This document shows positions 1 through 9,162 of a stretch of 64,000 nt of DNA, one piece after another (position 1 is the stretch's first letter; every line of letters begins with the position of its first letter). Both the position numbers and the translations under genes were made by a program. The notes beneath the pieces are model-generated. The model saw nothing but the letters and a program-made list of their open reading frames with translations, was not told the DNA's origin and did no database searches. Origin of the DNA: Streptococcus sp. LPB0220 (GTDB lineage: Bacteria > Bacillota > Bacilli > Lactobacillales > Streptococcaceae); assembly GCF_008727815.1 (NCBI RefSeq), contig NZ_CP044230.1, forward strand, positions 2,069,381-2,133,380, in the 5' to 3' direction.

Positions 1-1656
1 CACTTCAGACAAGCAAAGGATCAAGTGGATGATATCTTGTGCAATGGTGTAGGCAGGAGCTGCTTTACCACCAAAGAGAACAGTGATTGGGCGAGCAGGG
101 ATATTTCCAGCTTTGATGTCCAAGTATTTGTGGATCACATACAAAGCGTTCATTTGTTGACGTTTGTATTCGTGGAGACGTTTGATTTGGGTATCAAAGA
201 TAGAGTTAGGATTGATTTCCACACCTTGATGGTCTTTCAAGAAACGAGCCAATTTACGTTTGTTGTGAGACTTGATGTTTTCCAATTTTGCTTTGACTGC
301 ATCTTTATCTTCATAAGAAAGAAGGTCTTCCAATTTAGATGCGTCATGGTGCCAGTCACGTCCGAGGATATCATCCAAGTAGTGTGACAAGGTTGGGTTG
401 GCATGCATGAGCCAACGACGGAATGTGATACCGTTTGTTTTGTTGTTGAATTTTTCAGGGTAAATGTCGTAGAAGGCTTTCAACTCAGAATTCTTCAAGA
501 TTTCTGTGTGAAGTGCTGCTACCCCGTTTACGCTAAATCCATAGTGGATATCCATGTGCGCCATGTGTACGCGATCATTCTCATCGATGATTTGAACAGC
601 TGGATCTTTGTATTCAGCGCGAACACGGCGGTCCAATTCTTCAATGATTGGAACCAAGTGAGGAACCACTTCTTGCAAGAATTCAAGTGGCCATTTTTCA
701 AGGGCTTCTGCAAGGATTGTGTGGTTAGTGTAAGCCGTCATGCTACGAACGATAGAGATGGCTTCATCCATTCCAATACCACGTTCTGTCAAAAGACGGA
801 TCAATTCAGGGATGACCATTGATGGGTGAGTATCGTTGATTTGGACAACAGCATAGTCAGCAAGGTCATGCAAGTTGCTTCCTTTTTCGATGGCTTCGTC
901 GATGATCAATTGTGCACCGTTTGATACCATGAAGTATTGTTGGAAGATACGGAGCAATTCCCCTTGACGGTTACTATCATCTGGGTACAAGAAGAGGGTC
1001 AAGTTGCGAGCGATATCTGTCTTGTCAAAGTTAATACCATCTTCAATAATAGATGAATCAACTGAATCCAAGTCGAACAAACGCAAACGGTTCTTGGTAT
1101 CAATCTTGTAACCAGGGACATCGATATCATAAAGGGTAGAAGTCAATGTGAAGTGTGCAAATGGCACTTGGTAGCTACGGCTTGAACGAACGAGCCAGCT
1201 TTGGTCAGTCAACCATGCGTTTGGAATCGTTTCTTGTTGGTTGTTTTTAAGGACTTGTTGGAACAAACCAAAGTGGTAGTTCAAACCAACCCCATCCCCT
1301 GTCAAACCAAGGCTTGAGATAGAGTCGATAAAGCAGGCTGCCAAACGTCCCAAACCACCGTTACCAAGTGATGGTTCCAATTCCACTTCTTCGACTTCGA
1401 TCAAGTCTTTACCAGCATCTGACAATTCTTTTTTAACATCGTCGTAAAGACCCAAGTTGATCAAGTTGTTAGACAAGAGTTTACCGATCAAGAACTCAGC
1501 TGAGATGTAGTAAACTTTTTTCTTACCAGTATTGATTTTCTTTTGAGCGCTTGCTTGCTTGGTGTAATTTAGCAAGGCAATGTACAATTCTTCATTTGAA
1601 CATTCAGCAATTGTTTTTTGATGATGATCAATCACATATTTTTGTAATGATTCCAT
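1..1656 (-). CDS. malP: Glycogen/maltodextrin phosphorylase, 3' end cut by window edge
   Basis: GT35 phosphorylase that releases glucose-1-phosphate from maltodextrins in the cytoplasm. The reading frame starts at an ATG at 1656 behind AGGAG and stays open for 552 codons to the left edge; the family is usually about 750 residues, so roughly the last 200 (with the PLP lysine) are outside. Recognisable stretches are the N-terminal segment ending in [10 protein letters not shown], the block [19 protein letters not shown], and [15 protein letters not shown] near the edge. It lies 44 bases after malQ on the same strand, so the two form a malQP operon controlled by the divergent promoter region at 3.4 kb. 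Family assignment is firm; preference for maltodextrin over glycogen is inferred from the mal context. Confidence 0.95.
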   Translation of the reverse strand, partial: MESLQKYVIDHHQKTIAECSNEELYIALLNYTKQASAQKKINTGKKKVYYISAEFLIGKLLSNNLINLGLYDDVKKELSDAGKDLIEVEEVELEPSLGNGGLGRLAACFIDSISSLGLTGDGVGLNYHFGLFQQVLKNNQQETIPNAWLTDQSWLVRSSRSYQVPFAHFTLTSTLYDIDVPGYKIDTKNRLRLFDLDSVDSSIIEDGINFDKTDIARNLTLFLYPDDSNRQGELLRIFQQYFMVSNGAQLIIDEAIEKGSNLHDLADYAVVQINDTHPSMVIPELIRLLTERGIGMDEAISIVRSMTAYTNHTILAEALEKWPLEFLQEVVPHLVPIIEELDRRVRAEYKDPAVQIIDENDRVHMAHMDIHYGFSVNGVAALHTEILKNSELKAFYDIYPEKFNNKTNGITFRRWLMHANPTLSHYLDDILGRDWHHDASKLEDLLSYEDKDAVKAKLENIKSHNKRKLARFLKDHQGVEINPNSIFDTQIKRLHEYKRQQMNALYVIHKYLDIKAGNIPARPITVLFGGKAAPAYTIAQDIIHLILCLSEV

Positions 1657-1700
1657 GTTGGGAGTCTCCTTTGTTTCAACAATTTTAATAGGGGGAAAGA

Positions 1701-3230
1701 TTATTTTTTTGCTTTCTTAACTTCTTTTTTCAAGTCTTTGTTTTCACGACGATAGATCGTAGTGAAATCAAGCAATTCTTGCTCGACAGCTGGAGTCAAT
1801 TGATCCGCTGTCATTCGCCATGACCAGTTACCACCGAGAGTAGATGGGAAGTTCATCCGAGCTGAGCCATCTAACTCAAGCAAGTCTTGCATCGTAGCAA
1901 TCGCCATGAAGCTGACGGAAGCAAAGACGGTACGAAGCATCGCATGCGGTACAGATTCGTACTCTTTCCGGTTAGTATAACGAGCAAGGTACTCACGAGT
2001 TGGATCGTCGATTTCATTGCGGTACCATCCAAGAACTGTGTTGTTATCATGTGTTCCTGTATACATCACAGAATTGTTTGGTGCCAAGTGAGGGCTATCG
2101 ATACTTTCATCGTCCGGATTGAAGGCAAATTGAAGAATCTTCATTCCTGGGAAGCCAGTGCTTTCACGAAGTTCGATGACTTCATCTGTCATAAAGCCAA
2201 GGTCCTCAGCGATGATGTTCAAATCACCGAGCTCTTCCTTCACAGCTGCAAAGAGTTTGTAGCCAGGACCTTTAACCCATTTACCTGGTGCTGCTGTATC
2301 TGATCCAGCAGGGATTTCCCAGTAAGACTCAAAACCACGGAAGTGGTCGATCCGCACGATGTCGTAGATCTTGAAGCTTTCACGCAAGCGTTCAATCCAC
2401 CATTGGTAGCCATCTTTGTCCATTGCTTCCCAGTCATAGATTGGGTTCCCCCAAAGTTGACCAGTTGCTGAGAATTCATCTGGCGGGCATCCTGCGATGC
2501 AAGTCGCTTTCCCGTTTTTATCTGTTTTGAAGAGATGAGGGTTCGCCCACATGTCACTTGAATCTTCCGCTACATAGATTGGCATGTCTCCGACGATTTC
2601 AATGTGATGGTCATTGGCATAAGCTTTCAAGGCCAACCATTGTTGGAAAAAGAAGAATTGAGTCACACGATGGTAAGTCAATTGATCCGCCAATTCTTCA
2701 CGGTATTGAGCCAAAGCTTTTGGTTCACGTGCACGAATAGCTGCATCTGGCCATTCTGTCCAGGCTTTTAAATCAAAGTGTTCTTTGATAGCCATGTATT
2801 CTGCAAATAGTTCCAACCAAGAAGCATTGGCTTCGCAAAAGGCTTGGAATTCTTTTTGATCACCTGATTTCAAGAAGTTCGCAACTGCTTTTTCAAGCAA
2901 GGGACGACGTTGTTCGAAAACCTTTGCATAATCCACTTGAGTAGGATCTTGACCAAAGTCCACTCCTTTAAGATCTGCTTCTGTCAACAAACCTCGTTCA
3001 ATCAAAAGATCGAAATCAATAAAATGAGTGTTCCCAGCAAAAGCTGAGAAAGATTGGTATGGAGAATCTCCATAACTAGTTGTACCAAGCGGCAAGATTT
3101 GCCAGTAACGTTGCTTGGTCCGAACGAGGAAATCAACAAAATCATATGCTGATTGACCGAATGATCCGATCCCGTATTGTCCAGGAAGGGAAGAAATGTG
3201 CATCAAAACACCACTTTGACGTTTTTTCAT
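1701..3230 (-). CDS. malQ: 4-alpha-glucanotransferase (amylomaltase)
   Basis: Cytoplasmic GH77 disproportionating enzyme of 509 aa. It transfers glucan segments between maltodextrins, releasing glucose and making longer chains for the phosphorylase encoded next. GH77 features are visible: N-terminal [39 protein letters not shown], the nucleophile Asp region [19 protein letters not shown], the acid/base region [11 protein letters not shown], and [11 protein letters not shown] with the transition-state Asp. The length is normal for the family. The start is supported by AAAGGTGG six bases upstream of ATG. The leader from the predicted promoter is about 155 bases long. In S. pneumoniae the equivalent gene is called malM. 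Confidence 0.97.
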   Translation of the reverse strand: MKKRQSGVLMHISSLPGQYGIGSFGQSAYDFVDFLVRTKQRYWQILPLGTTSYGDSPYQSFSAFAGNTHFIDFDLLIERGLLTEADLKGVDFGQDPTQVDYAKVFEQRRPLLEKAVANFLKSGDQKEFQAFCEANASWLELFAEYMAIKEHFDLKAWTEWPDAAIRAREPKALAQYREELADQLTYHRVTQFFFFQQWLALKAYANDHHIEIVGDMPIYVAEDSSDMWANPHLFKTDKNGKATCIAGCPPDEFSATGQLWGNPIYDWEAMDKDGYQWWIERLRESFKIYDIVRIDHFRGFESYWEIPAGSDTAAPGKWVKGPGYKLFAAVKEELGDLNIIAEDLGFMTDEVIELRESTGFPGMKILQFAFNPDDESIDSPHLAPNNSVMYTGTHDNNTVLGWYRNEIDDPTREYLARYTNRKEYESVPHAMLRTVFASVSFMAIATMQDLLELDGSARMNFPSTLGGNWSWRMTADQLTPAVEQELLDFTTIYRRENKDLKKEVKKAKK

Positions 3231-3370
3231 GGGTTACCACCTTTTTTTATTTCTTTGAAGCCTGCGATTCGGTGCACGGTATGGGTATCGTTGCAGAGTC
3301 GTATCCAGCTCTCAAGCGGCTCTACTCTTTGTTAAAAATCGAACAGGCGCAACTCAGTTTACGCAATTTT

Positions 3371-3448
3371 TGCGAAAACGTTTGCGTACCATGTCATTAT
3401 AAACTTTTTCCCTATTTTCTGCAAGGGGTTTCTTAAAAACTTTTTAAC
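3371..3448 (-). promoter_or_regulatory. malQP promoter with MalR/CcpA-type operator and CiaR-like repeat
   Basis: On the minus strand there is a promoter TTGCAG (3419-3424), 17 bases, TATAAT (3396-3401). A LacI-family palindrome with core CGAAAACGTTTGCG (3373-3386) covers the expected start site, where a bound repressor would block transcription. A second overlapping inverted repeat, CGCAA-TTT-TTGCG, adjoins it at 3362-3374. Further upstream, GTTAAA-AAGTT-TTTAAG (3432-3448) is one base off the CiaR consensus NTTAAG-N5-WTTAAG. CiaR is known to act negatively on the pneumococcal malMP promoter. Binding by MalR, CcpA or CiaR is inferred. The rest of the 448-base gap (3231-3370 and 3449-3572) shows only the malQ leader and AT-rich DNA. 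Confidence 0.8.
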
Positions 3449-3572
3449 TTTTTTCAGAATGTCCTCACCCCCCTAGTGTATTCTTTCCTTTGCCTAATGT
3501 CAACAAATTTGATGCATTTTATAGAAGAAAGTTCGGAATTAAAATATTTTTAAAAAATTTTCTCAAAATCAC

Positions 3573-3627
3573 TTGCAAACGTTTTCGCCTTGTGATATAC
3601 TTAAGTCGTTTTAGGAAAACGTTTGTC
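3573..3627 (+). promoter_or_regulatory. malXCD promoter with two MalR/CcpA-type operators
   Basis: Strong promoter TTGCAA (3573-3578), 17 bases, TATACT (3596-3601). One LacI-family operator, GCAAACGTTTTCGC (3575-3588), lies inside the promoter between the two hexamers. A second, GGAAAACGTTTGTC (3614-3627), lies just after the expected start site. Two operators flanking the start fit repression by the MalR encoded downstream and/or catabolite repression by CcpA; the sequence cannot separate these. The leader to malX is about 70 bases and ends in AGGAGG. Confidence 0.82.
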
Positions 3628-3678
3628 TAAAACGGTTTCTAATTATTATCTTTTTTTATTCTTTAGGAGGAATAAATC

Positions 3679-4935
3679 ATGAAACGTACAATTTTACGTA
3701 GTGCTGCTGTACTTGGTACAGTTGGTTTTGCCGGCTTCTTACTTGCTGCTTGTAGCAATAACTCATCAGGTTCTTCTGAGGCAAGTAAAGAAATCAACGT
3801 CTATGTAGACAAAGGCTACAAATCTTATGTTGAAGAAGCTGCAAAAGCTTTTGAAAAAGAAAATGGCGTAAAAATTAACATCAAGACTGGTGATGCTCTT
3901 GGTGGATTGGATAACCTTTCTCTTGATAACCAATCTAAAAAAGCTCCAGACGTTATGATGGCACCATACGACCGTGTAGGTGGTCTTGGTAGCGATGGTC
4001 AATTGGCTGAAGTGACATTAAACAAAGATAGCCATACAGATAAAACAACTGAAGCTCTTGTAACAAACGGTGGTAAAGTTTACGGTGCACCTGCTGTCAT
4101 CGAAACATTGGTTCTCTACTATAACAAAGATCTTGTAAGCGAAGCTCCAAAAACATTTGGTGATCTTGAAAATCTTGCAAAAGATAGCAAGTACGACTTC
4201 GCTAGCGAACCTGGTAAAACAACTGCCTTCTTAGCTGACTGGACAAACTTCTACTACACTTACGGTTTACTTTCAGGTAACGGCGGTTATGTGTTTGGTA
4301 AAGACGGTACAGATCCTAAAGATATTGGATTGAACAACCAAGGTTCTATCGATGGTATCGAATATGCAAAAACTTGGTATGCTAAATGGCCAAAAGGTTT
4401 GCAAGATACAAAAGCTGCTGCTAACTTCATCCAAACACAATTCCAAGAAGGTAAAACAGCTGCTATCATCGATGGTCCTTGGAAAGCTGCTTCATTGAAA
4501 GAAGCTAAAGTAAACTACGGTGTCGCAACGATTCCAACTCTTCCAAACGGAAAACAATACTCTGCCTTTGGTGGTGGTAAAGCTTGGGTTATCCCTGCAG
4601 GTGCGAAAAACCTTGATGGCGCTCAAAAATTCATTGACTTCTTGACAAGTACTGACCAACAAAAAGCTTTGTTTGACAAGACCAATGAAGTTCCTGCCAA
4701 CACAGAAGCTCGTAAATATGCGGTTAGCAAAAACGATGAATTGACAACTGCCGTTGTTGATCAATTCAAGAATGCTCAACCAATGCCAAATATCTCAGAA
4801 ATGAGTGCTGTTTGGGATCCAGCTGCTACTATGCTTTTCGATGCTGTAAGTGGTAAAAAATCTGCAAAAGCATCTGCTGACGATGCAGTGAAATTGATTA
4901 AAGAAACCATCGAACAAAAATTCGGTAGCAAATAA
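3679..4935 (+). CDS. malX: Maltodextrin ABC transporter substrate-binding lipoprotein
   Basis: Extracellular solute-binding protein (family 1, MalE-like) of 418 aa that captures maltodextrins and delivers them to MalC-MalD. It has a lipoprotein signal peptide with lipobox LLAAC, so Cys25 would be lipidated and the protein anchored to the outer membrane face. The mature part begins with a Ser/Asn-rich linker followed by the binding fold (EINVYVDKGYKSYVEEAAKAF, then AIIDGPWKA and GGGKAWVIPAG). The start has a good AGGAGG site. It is first in malX-malC-malD. No ATPase gene is present, so, as in other streptococci, a shared MsmK-type ATPase elsewhere is expected (inference). Confidence 0.97.
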   Translation: MKRTILRSAAVLGTVGFAGFLLAACSNNSSGSSEASKEINVYVDKGYKSYVEEAAKAFEKENGVKINIKTGDALGGLDNLSLDNQSKKAPDVMMAPYDRVGGLGSDGQLAEVTLNKDSHTDKTTEALVTNGGKVYGAPAVIETLVLYYNKDLVSEAPKTFGDLENLAKDSKYDFASEPGKTTAFLADWTNFYYTYGLLSGNGGYVFGKDGTDPKDIGLNNQGSIDGIEYAKTWYAKWPKGLQDTKAAANFIQTQFQEGKTAAIIDGPWKAASLKEAKVNYGVATIPTLPNGKQYSAFGGGKAWVIPAGAKNLDGAQKFIDFLTSTDQQKALFDKTNEVPANTEARKYAVSKNDELTTAVVDQFKNAQPMPNISEMSAVWDPAATMLFDAVSGKKSAKASADDAVKLIKETIEQKFGSK

Positions 4936-4954
4936 GACAGTTTTTAGGTGTGAG

Positions 4955-4986
4955 TAAGAGGTTGGAGACAAAGTCCCAACCTCTTA
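4955..4986 (+). terminator. Intercistronic hairpin between malX and malC
   Basis: Perfect 11-bp stem TAAGAGGTTGG/CCAACCTCTTA around a 10-base loop that can itself pair GAC/GTC. It is not followed by a run of T, so it looks more like a partial terminator or mRNA-stabilising hairpin than a full stop. That would keep the binding protein in excess over the permeases. Confidence 0.6.
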
Positions 4987-5062
4987 TGTTCAATTTTCAA
5001 GCACAACTTACTGTCTGACTTGTCTTCTTGCTCTCTAGCAAGGACATTATAAGGAGATTTGA

Positions 5063-6358
5063 ATGACTACAGAACAAAACCCTAAAAAGGCTATGTGGCT
5101 CTCTTTGATCCCGGGTCTTGGGCAAATTTATAACAAACAAAAAACCAAAGGCTATATTTTTCTTGCCGTAACCATTCTCTTTCTCGCCTATTTCCTAGGA
5201 ATTGGAGCTGGAGAATTAGCGAAATTGGTTACACTTGGAACCGTCCGTGGACAAGATAATTCTCTCTTTATCTTGATTCGTGGCGCCTTCCACTTGATCA
5301 TCACTGTTGTTTACTTCCTATTTTATGCCTTAAATATTAAGGATGCTGGAACAGTTGCTAAACGCATCAACAACGGGATTGCCGTTCCAAAAACCTTGAA
5401 AGAAATGGTTCAAGCCATCTATGAAAATGGCTTCCCATATTTATTGATTATTCCTTCATACATTGCTATGACATTTGCGATTATCTTCCCAGTTTTAGTA
5501 ACTTTGATGATCGCCTTTACCAACTACGACTTCAAACATACCGCTCCAACAACCTTGCTTGATTGGATCGGGTTCCAAAACTTCACTAATATGTGGACCT
5601 TGAGTACCTTCCGCTCAGCCTTTACATCGGTTCTTGGCTGGACCTTGATTTGGGCCCTCGCAGCTTCTACTCTTCAAATCGTACTCGGTATCTTGACCGC
5701 TATTGTTGCAAACCAACCATTCGTAAAAGGAAAACGAATCTTTGGGGTTATCTTCTTGCTTCCTTGGGCTGTTCCAGCCTTCATCACTATCCTAACTTTC
5801 TCAAATATGTTTAACGATAGTGTCGGTGCTATCAATGCACAAGTTATCCCATTGTTTGCGAAGATCTTCCCATTCTTAGATGGCGTTTTGATTCCTTGGA
5901 AAACAGATCCTACCTGGACAAAAATTGCTTTGATTATGATGCAAGGTTGGCTCGGCTTCCCTTACATCTACGTCTTGACTTTAGGGATTCTTCAATCGAT
6001 TCCAAACGATCTTTACGAAGCTGCTTATATTGATGGTGCCAACGGTTGGCAAAAATTCCGCAGCATCACTTTCCCAATGATTATGGCTGTTGCAGCTCCA
6101 ACTTTGATCAGTCAATATACCTTCAACTTTAATAACTTCTCCATCATTTACTTGTTTAACGATGGGGGACCTGGTTCTGTCGGAGGAAACGCCGGATCTA
6201 CAGATATCTTGATCTCATGGATCTACAAGTTGACAACCAATTCTTCTCCTCAATATTCAATGGCTGCAGCGGTAACCTTGATTATCTCTGTGATTGTGAT
6301 CTCAATCTCTATGGTTGCCTTCAAGAAACTACATGCATTTGATATGGAGGATGTATAA
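5063..6358 (+). CDS. malC: Maltodextrin ABC transporter permease MalC (MalF-like)
   Basis: Integral membrane permease of 431 aa with multiple hydrophobic spans. The N-terminal part (to about residue 115) has a motif with [19 protein letters not shown] typical of MalF-like streptococcal permeases. The binding-protein-dependent transport domain follows, with the ATPase-contact EAA loop at [22 protein letters not shown]. The start follows AAGGAG. It pairs with MalD to form the channel for maltodextrins bound by MalX. The end of the gene supplies the ribosome binding site of malD, which starts one base after its stop. Confidence 0.96.
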   Translation: MTTEQNPKKAMWLSLIPGLGQIYNKQKTKGYIFLAVTILFLAYFLGIGAGELAKLVTLGTVRGQDNSLFILIRGAFHLIITVVYFLFYALNIKDAGTVAKRINNGIAVPKTLKEMVQAIYENGFPYLLIIPSYIAMTFAIIFPVLVTLMIAFTNYDFKHTAPTTLLDWIGFQNFTNMWTLSTFRSAFTSVLGWTLIWALAASTLQIVLGILTAIVANQPFVKGKRIFGVIFLLPWAVPAFITILTFSNMFNDSVGAINAQVIPLFAKIFPFLDGVLIPWKTDPTWTKIALIMMQGWLGFPYIYVLTLGILQSIPNDLYEAAYIDGANGWQKFRSITFPMIMAVAAPTLISQYTFNFNNFSIIYLFNDGGPGSVGGNAGSTDILISWIYKLTTNSSPQYSMAAAVTLIISVIVISISMVAFKKLHAFDMEDV

Positions 6359-6359
6359 A

Positions 6360-7202
6360 ATGAAAAATTCAGTTCAATTTAAACGCCGCCTCAATCATTT
6401 CTTGACTTACCTGTACATGGTGGTTCTTTCAATCGTTATCATTTATCCATTGTTGATTACGGTTCTATCAGCCTTCAAATCAGGGAATGTCAGTGCCTTT
6501 ACACTTGATTTTAGTGGCAATCTTAGTTTTGATAACTTCTCAAAACTTTTCTCTGAAACCCATTATGGCACTTGGTATATGAACACCTTGGTTATCGCCA
6601 TTATCACCATGATTGTACAAACAAGTATCGTTACCTTCGCAGGTTATGCATACAGCCGTTACAATTTCTTGGCGCGTAAACAAAGTTTGGTCTTCTTCTT
6701 GATTATTCAAATGGTCCCAACCATGGCAGCCCTCACAGCCTTCTTCGTTATGGCTTTGATGCTGAATGCCTTGAACCAACCTTGGTTCTTGATCTTCCTT
6801 TATGTTGGTGGTGGTATTCCAATGAATGCCTGGTTGATGAAGGGATACTTTGATACTGTTCCAATTTCCCTCGATGAATCTGCGAAATTGGATGGAGCTG
6901 GACACTTCCGTCGCTTCTGGCAAATCGTCCTTCCTCTTGTTCGTCCAATGATTGCCGTTCAAGCACTTTGGGCTTTCATGGGGCCTTTCGGAGACTATAT
7001 CTTGTCTAAATTCTTGCTTCGTGACGAAGTGAACTATACGGTAGCCGTTGGTCTTCAAACCTTTATCAGTGACCAAAAAAATCAAAAAATCGCCTTCTTT
7101 GCAGCCGGTGCTATTTTGATCGCGGTTCCAATCTGTATCTTATTCTTCTTCCTACAAAAGAACTTTGTTTCAGGCTTGACAGCTGGTGGAGATAAAGGAT
7201 AA
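6360..7202 (+). CDS. malD: Maltodextrin ABC transporter permease MalD (MalG-like)
   Basis: Second maltodextrin permease, 280 aa with about six membrane spans. The EAA loop reads [20 protein letters not shown]. The ATG at 6360 was chosen because TGGAGG (6345-6350) in the end of malC is spaced correctly before it; the frame is open 45 bases further upstream, but that would overlap malC without a better site. Tight spacing to malC indicates translational coupling. The C-terminus [12 protein letters not shown] is typical of MalG-type permeases. Confidence 0.96.
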   Translation: MKNSVQFKRRLNHFLTYLYMVVLSIVIIYPLLITVLSAFKSGNVSAFTLDFSGNLSFDNFSKLFSETHYGTWYMNTLVIAIITMIVQTSIVTFAGYAYSRYNFLARKQSLVFFLIIQMVPTMAALTAFFVMALMLNALNQPWFLIFLYVGGGIPMNAWLMKGYFDTVPISLDESAKLDGAGHFRRFWQIVLPLVRPMIAVQALWAFMGPFGDYILSKFLLRDEVNYTVAVGLQTFISDQKNQKIAFFAAGAILIAVPICILFFFLQKNFVSGLTAGGDKG

Positions 7203-7240
7203 AATAGAATCTTATTTCAAGCACATTTTATTTTTAAGTT

Positions 7241-7316
7241 AAGGGTAGTATGGTGGATGCTTTACTACCCTTCGTTAAGAATAAAATCAATGCAAAGAGA
7301 TTTCTCTTTGCATTTC
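7241..7316 (+). terminator. Two tandem hairpins between malD and malA
   Basis: First hairpin: AAGGGTAGTA (7241-7250) with TACTACCCTT (7263-7272). Second: TGCAAAGAGA (7291-7300) with TCTCTTTGCA (7303-7312), followed by TTTCT. The second resembles a weak intrinsic terminator. Together they probably reduce read-through from malXCD into malA-malR-pulA or mark an mRNA processing point. The rest of the 144-base gap shows no clear new promoter. Confidence 0.6.
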
Positions 7317-7346
7317 TGATACTCTTATGTTTAGAAAGGTCATCTT

Positions 7347-8159
7347 ATGCCCTATCCTTTTAATTATTTCGCAAGTATCTTCAATTTCCGCTCTTCTTTT
7401 GCAAACCGCAAAAAACTGAGCTGGTTCCAAATGATTTTTACTTCTTTCTTTCTAATCTCTATCACACTATTACCTGTGGCTCTGCAAAATGCTCAACTCA
7501 AAACCTATCCTTTGACAACCTTTGTCAGCGATGTGTTTGATCCTTTATCAACAGACGTTATGAAAGATATCCAAGAACACGTCGTGATCAAAGACCAAGA
7601 GCTCACCTATACAGGGACTAACCCTGTACACAAGACTTCAAAAGGACAGGTTATCTTAGGCCAAGAGGCAAAGGCTAGTGAAGGCAAGGAGTTAACACTC
7701 CATTTTGATCGCAAACAATTGATTATCTCAAAAGAGAATAAAGAACTCGCTACAGTCTCATACCAGGCTATTAATCAAGAGAGCCTTCGGGATAAAAAAA
7801 GCTTCACTCAAGCTATCTCTAGCGATTGGTTTCGCGACAATCGACTCCCTGTCAGTCTCTTTCTCGTGATTTTCTCTGGCTTCTTATCGACAGTCAATTA
7901 TTTGATTCTCATCCTAGGGGCATCTTTCTTCCTCTACTTGACACGAAAATCTCGACTCTTTTCACTACAAACTTTCAAGGAATGTTTCAATTGTATTCTG
8001 AATTGCTTGGGACTCCCTATTTTACTGAGTGTCTTCATCAGTTTACTATTCCATCAAGTATTTACTACGACAATCATGATCCAAAATGTCTTATTTGTAC
8101 TCTATCTTGCTATGGTATTTTATAAGACCCACTTCCGTGATCCAGACTATCACCGCTAG
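7347..8159 (+). CDS. malA: MalA, DUF1189-type membrane protein of the mal locus
   Basis: 270-aa membrane protein matching by position and character the streptococcal maltodextrin-utilisation protein MalA (DUF1189 family). One membrane span lies near residues 31-48, an extracytoplasmic domain follows (about 50-165), and a cluster of hydrophobic spans lies in the last 100 residues. Its biochemical role is unknown. It sits between malD and malR and ends 11 bases before the malR start, so it is cotranscribed with the repressor. The start follows AGAAAGG. Confidence in the name comes mainly from conserved gene order. Confidence 0.8.
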   Translation: MPYPFNYFASIFNFRSSFANRKKLSWFQMIFTSFFLISITLLPVALQNAQLKTYPLTTFVSDVFDPLSTDVMKDIQEHVVIKDQELTYTGTNPVHKTSKGQVILGQEAKASEGKELTLHFDRKQLIISKENKELATVSYQAINQESLRDKKSFTQAISSDWFRDNRLPVSLFLVIFSGFLSTVNYLILILGASFFLYLTRKSRLFSLQTFKECFNCILNCLGLPILLSVFISLLFHQVFTTTIMIQNVLFVLYLAMVFYKTHFRDPDYHR

Positions 8160-8170
8160 GAGGTTTTCTC

Positions 8171-9154
8171 ATGCGTGTTACCATCAAAGATGTGGCGAAA
8201 CTCGCTGGCGTCGCGCCTTCAACTGTCACGCGCGTCATCCAAAACAAATCCACGATTAGTGATGAAACAAAAAAACGTGTCCGTGAGGCCATGGTCGAAT
8301 TGGACTACCATCCCAATCTTAATGCTCGCAGCCTTGTCAGCCAATCTAGTCAAGTCATTGCTTTGGTCCTACCAATCGACAGTGACGTCTTCTACCAGAA
8401 TCCTTTCTTCCCAACTGTTTTAAGAGGGATTACCCAGATCGCGTCAGACAATGATTATGCCATCCAAATCTGTACGGGGCAAAATGAAGAACGGCGGCTC
8501 GACAACCTCAAACAACTCATCTACGGAAATCGTGTAGATGGTTTGATTTTCCTTTATTCCAACCCGAATGATCCCCTCGTTGAATTTGCGATCAAAGACA
8601 AGTTCCCCTTCCTCATTCTCGGAAAGGCAGCTTCACCTTTTGTATCGCTAGTGGATAATGATAATATCAAGGCTGCATTTGATGCGACGGATTATTTCAT
8701 TCAACAAAACTACCGAAAAATTGCTTTTATCGGGGGAAACAAAGAACTGTTCGTATCTCAAGACCGCTACGAAGGTTATAAAGAAGCCCTCCAAAAAGCA
8801 GGGATTCCTCTCGATGAAAAACTGGTTCATTTCTCATTTGGTTTTATGTTGGAAGACAATTCTTATCAAATGATGGAGAGCCTTCCCCTAGCAGAGTTAG
8901 ATGCCATCATGACAACCGATATTCTCGTTGCTGAAGGGGTGCGCCAATACCTATTAGAACACCAGCTGACAATCCCGATTATTTCCTTTGATTCGATTAA
9001 GCCACGACTCGATATTGAAGCCTATATTGACATCAATGCAGTGGAACTCGGACGTGAGTCTGTTCGGACAATTCTACAAATTATCAAGGATCACAAAGAA
9101 GGAAAAACCGTCTGCTACCGTCAATTGATTGACCATACCATTACGAAACTCTAG
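8171..9154 (+). CDS. malR: LacI-family maltose operon repressor
   Basis: 327-aa LacI/GalR regulator. The N-terminal helix-turn-helix is VTIKDVAKLAGVAPSTVTRVI (residues 3-23), with the hinge around NLNARSLVSQSSQVIALVLP. A periplasmic-binding-protein-like sensor domain fills the rest. It has AGGAGG eight bases before the ATG. By family and position it should bind the CGnAAACGTTTnCG-like operators before malQ and malX and release them when maltose or maltodextrin binds. The pullulanase gene follows after eight bases, so repressor and debranching enzyme are cotranscribed. Confidence 0.93.
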   Translation: MRVTIKDVAKLAGVAPSTVTRVIQNKSTISDETKKRVREAMVELDYHPNLNARSLVSQSSQVIALVLPIDSDVFYQNPFFPTVLRGITQIASDNDYAIQICTGQNEERRLDNLKQLIYGNRVDGLIFLYSNPNDPLVEFAIKDKFPFLILGKAASPFVSLVDNDNIKAAFDATDYFIQQNYRKIAFIGGNKELFVSQDRYEGYKEALQKAGIPLDEKLVHFSFGFMLEDNSYQMMESLPLAELDAIMTTDILVAEGVRQYLLEHQLTIPIISFDSIKPRLDIEAYIDINAVELGRESVRTILQIIKDHKEGKTVCYRQLIDHTITKL

Positions 9155-9162
9155 GAGTCTTT

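Noticed and set aside
6540..7085. A 181-codon frame antisense to malD
   Set aside because: A shadow of the conserved permease gene; no start signal and composition set by the opposite strand.
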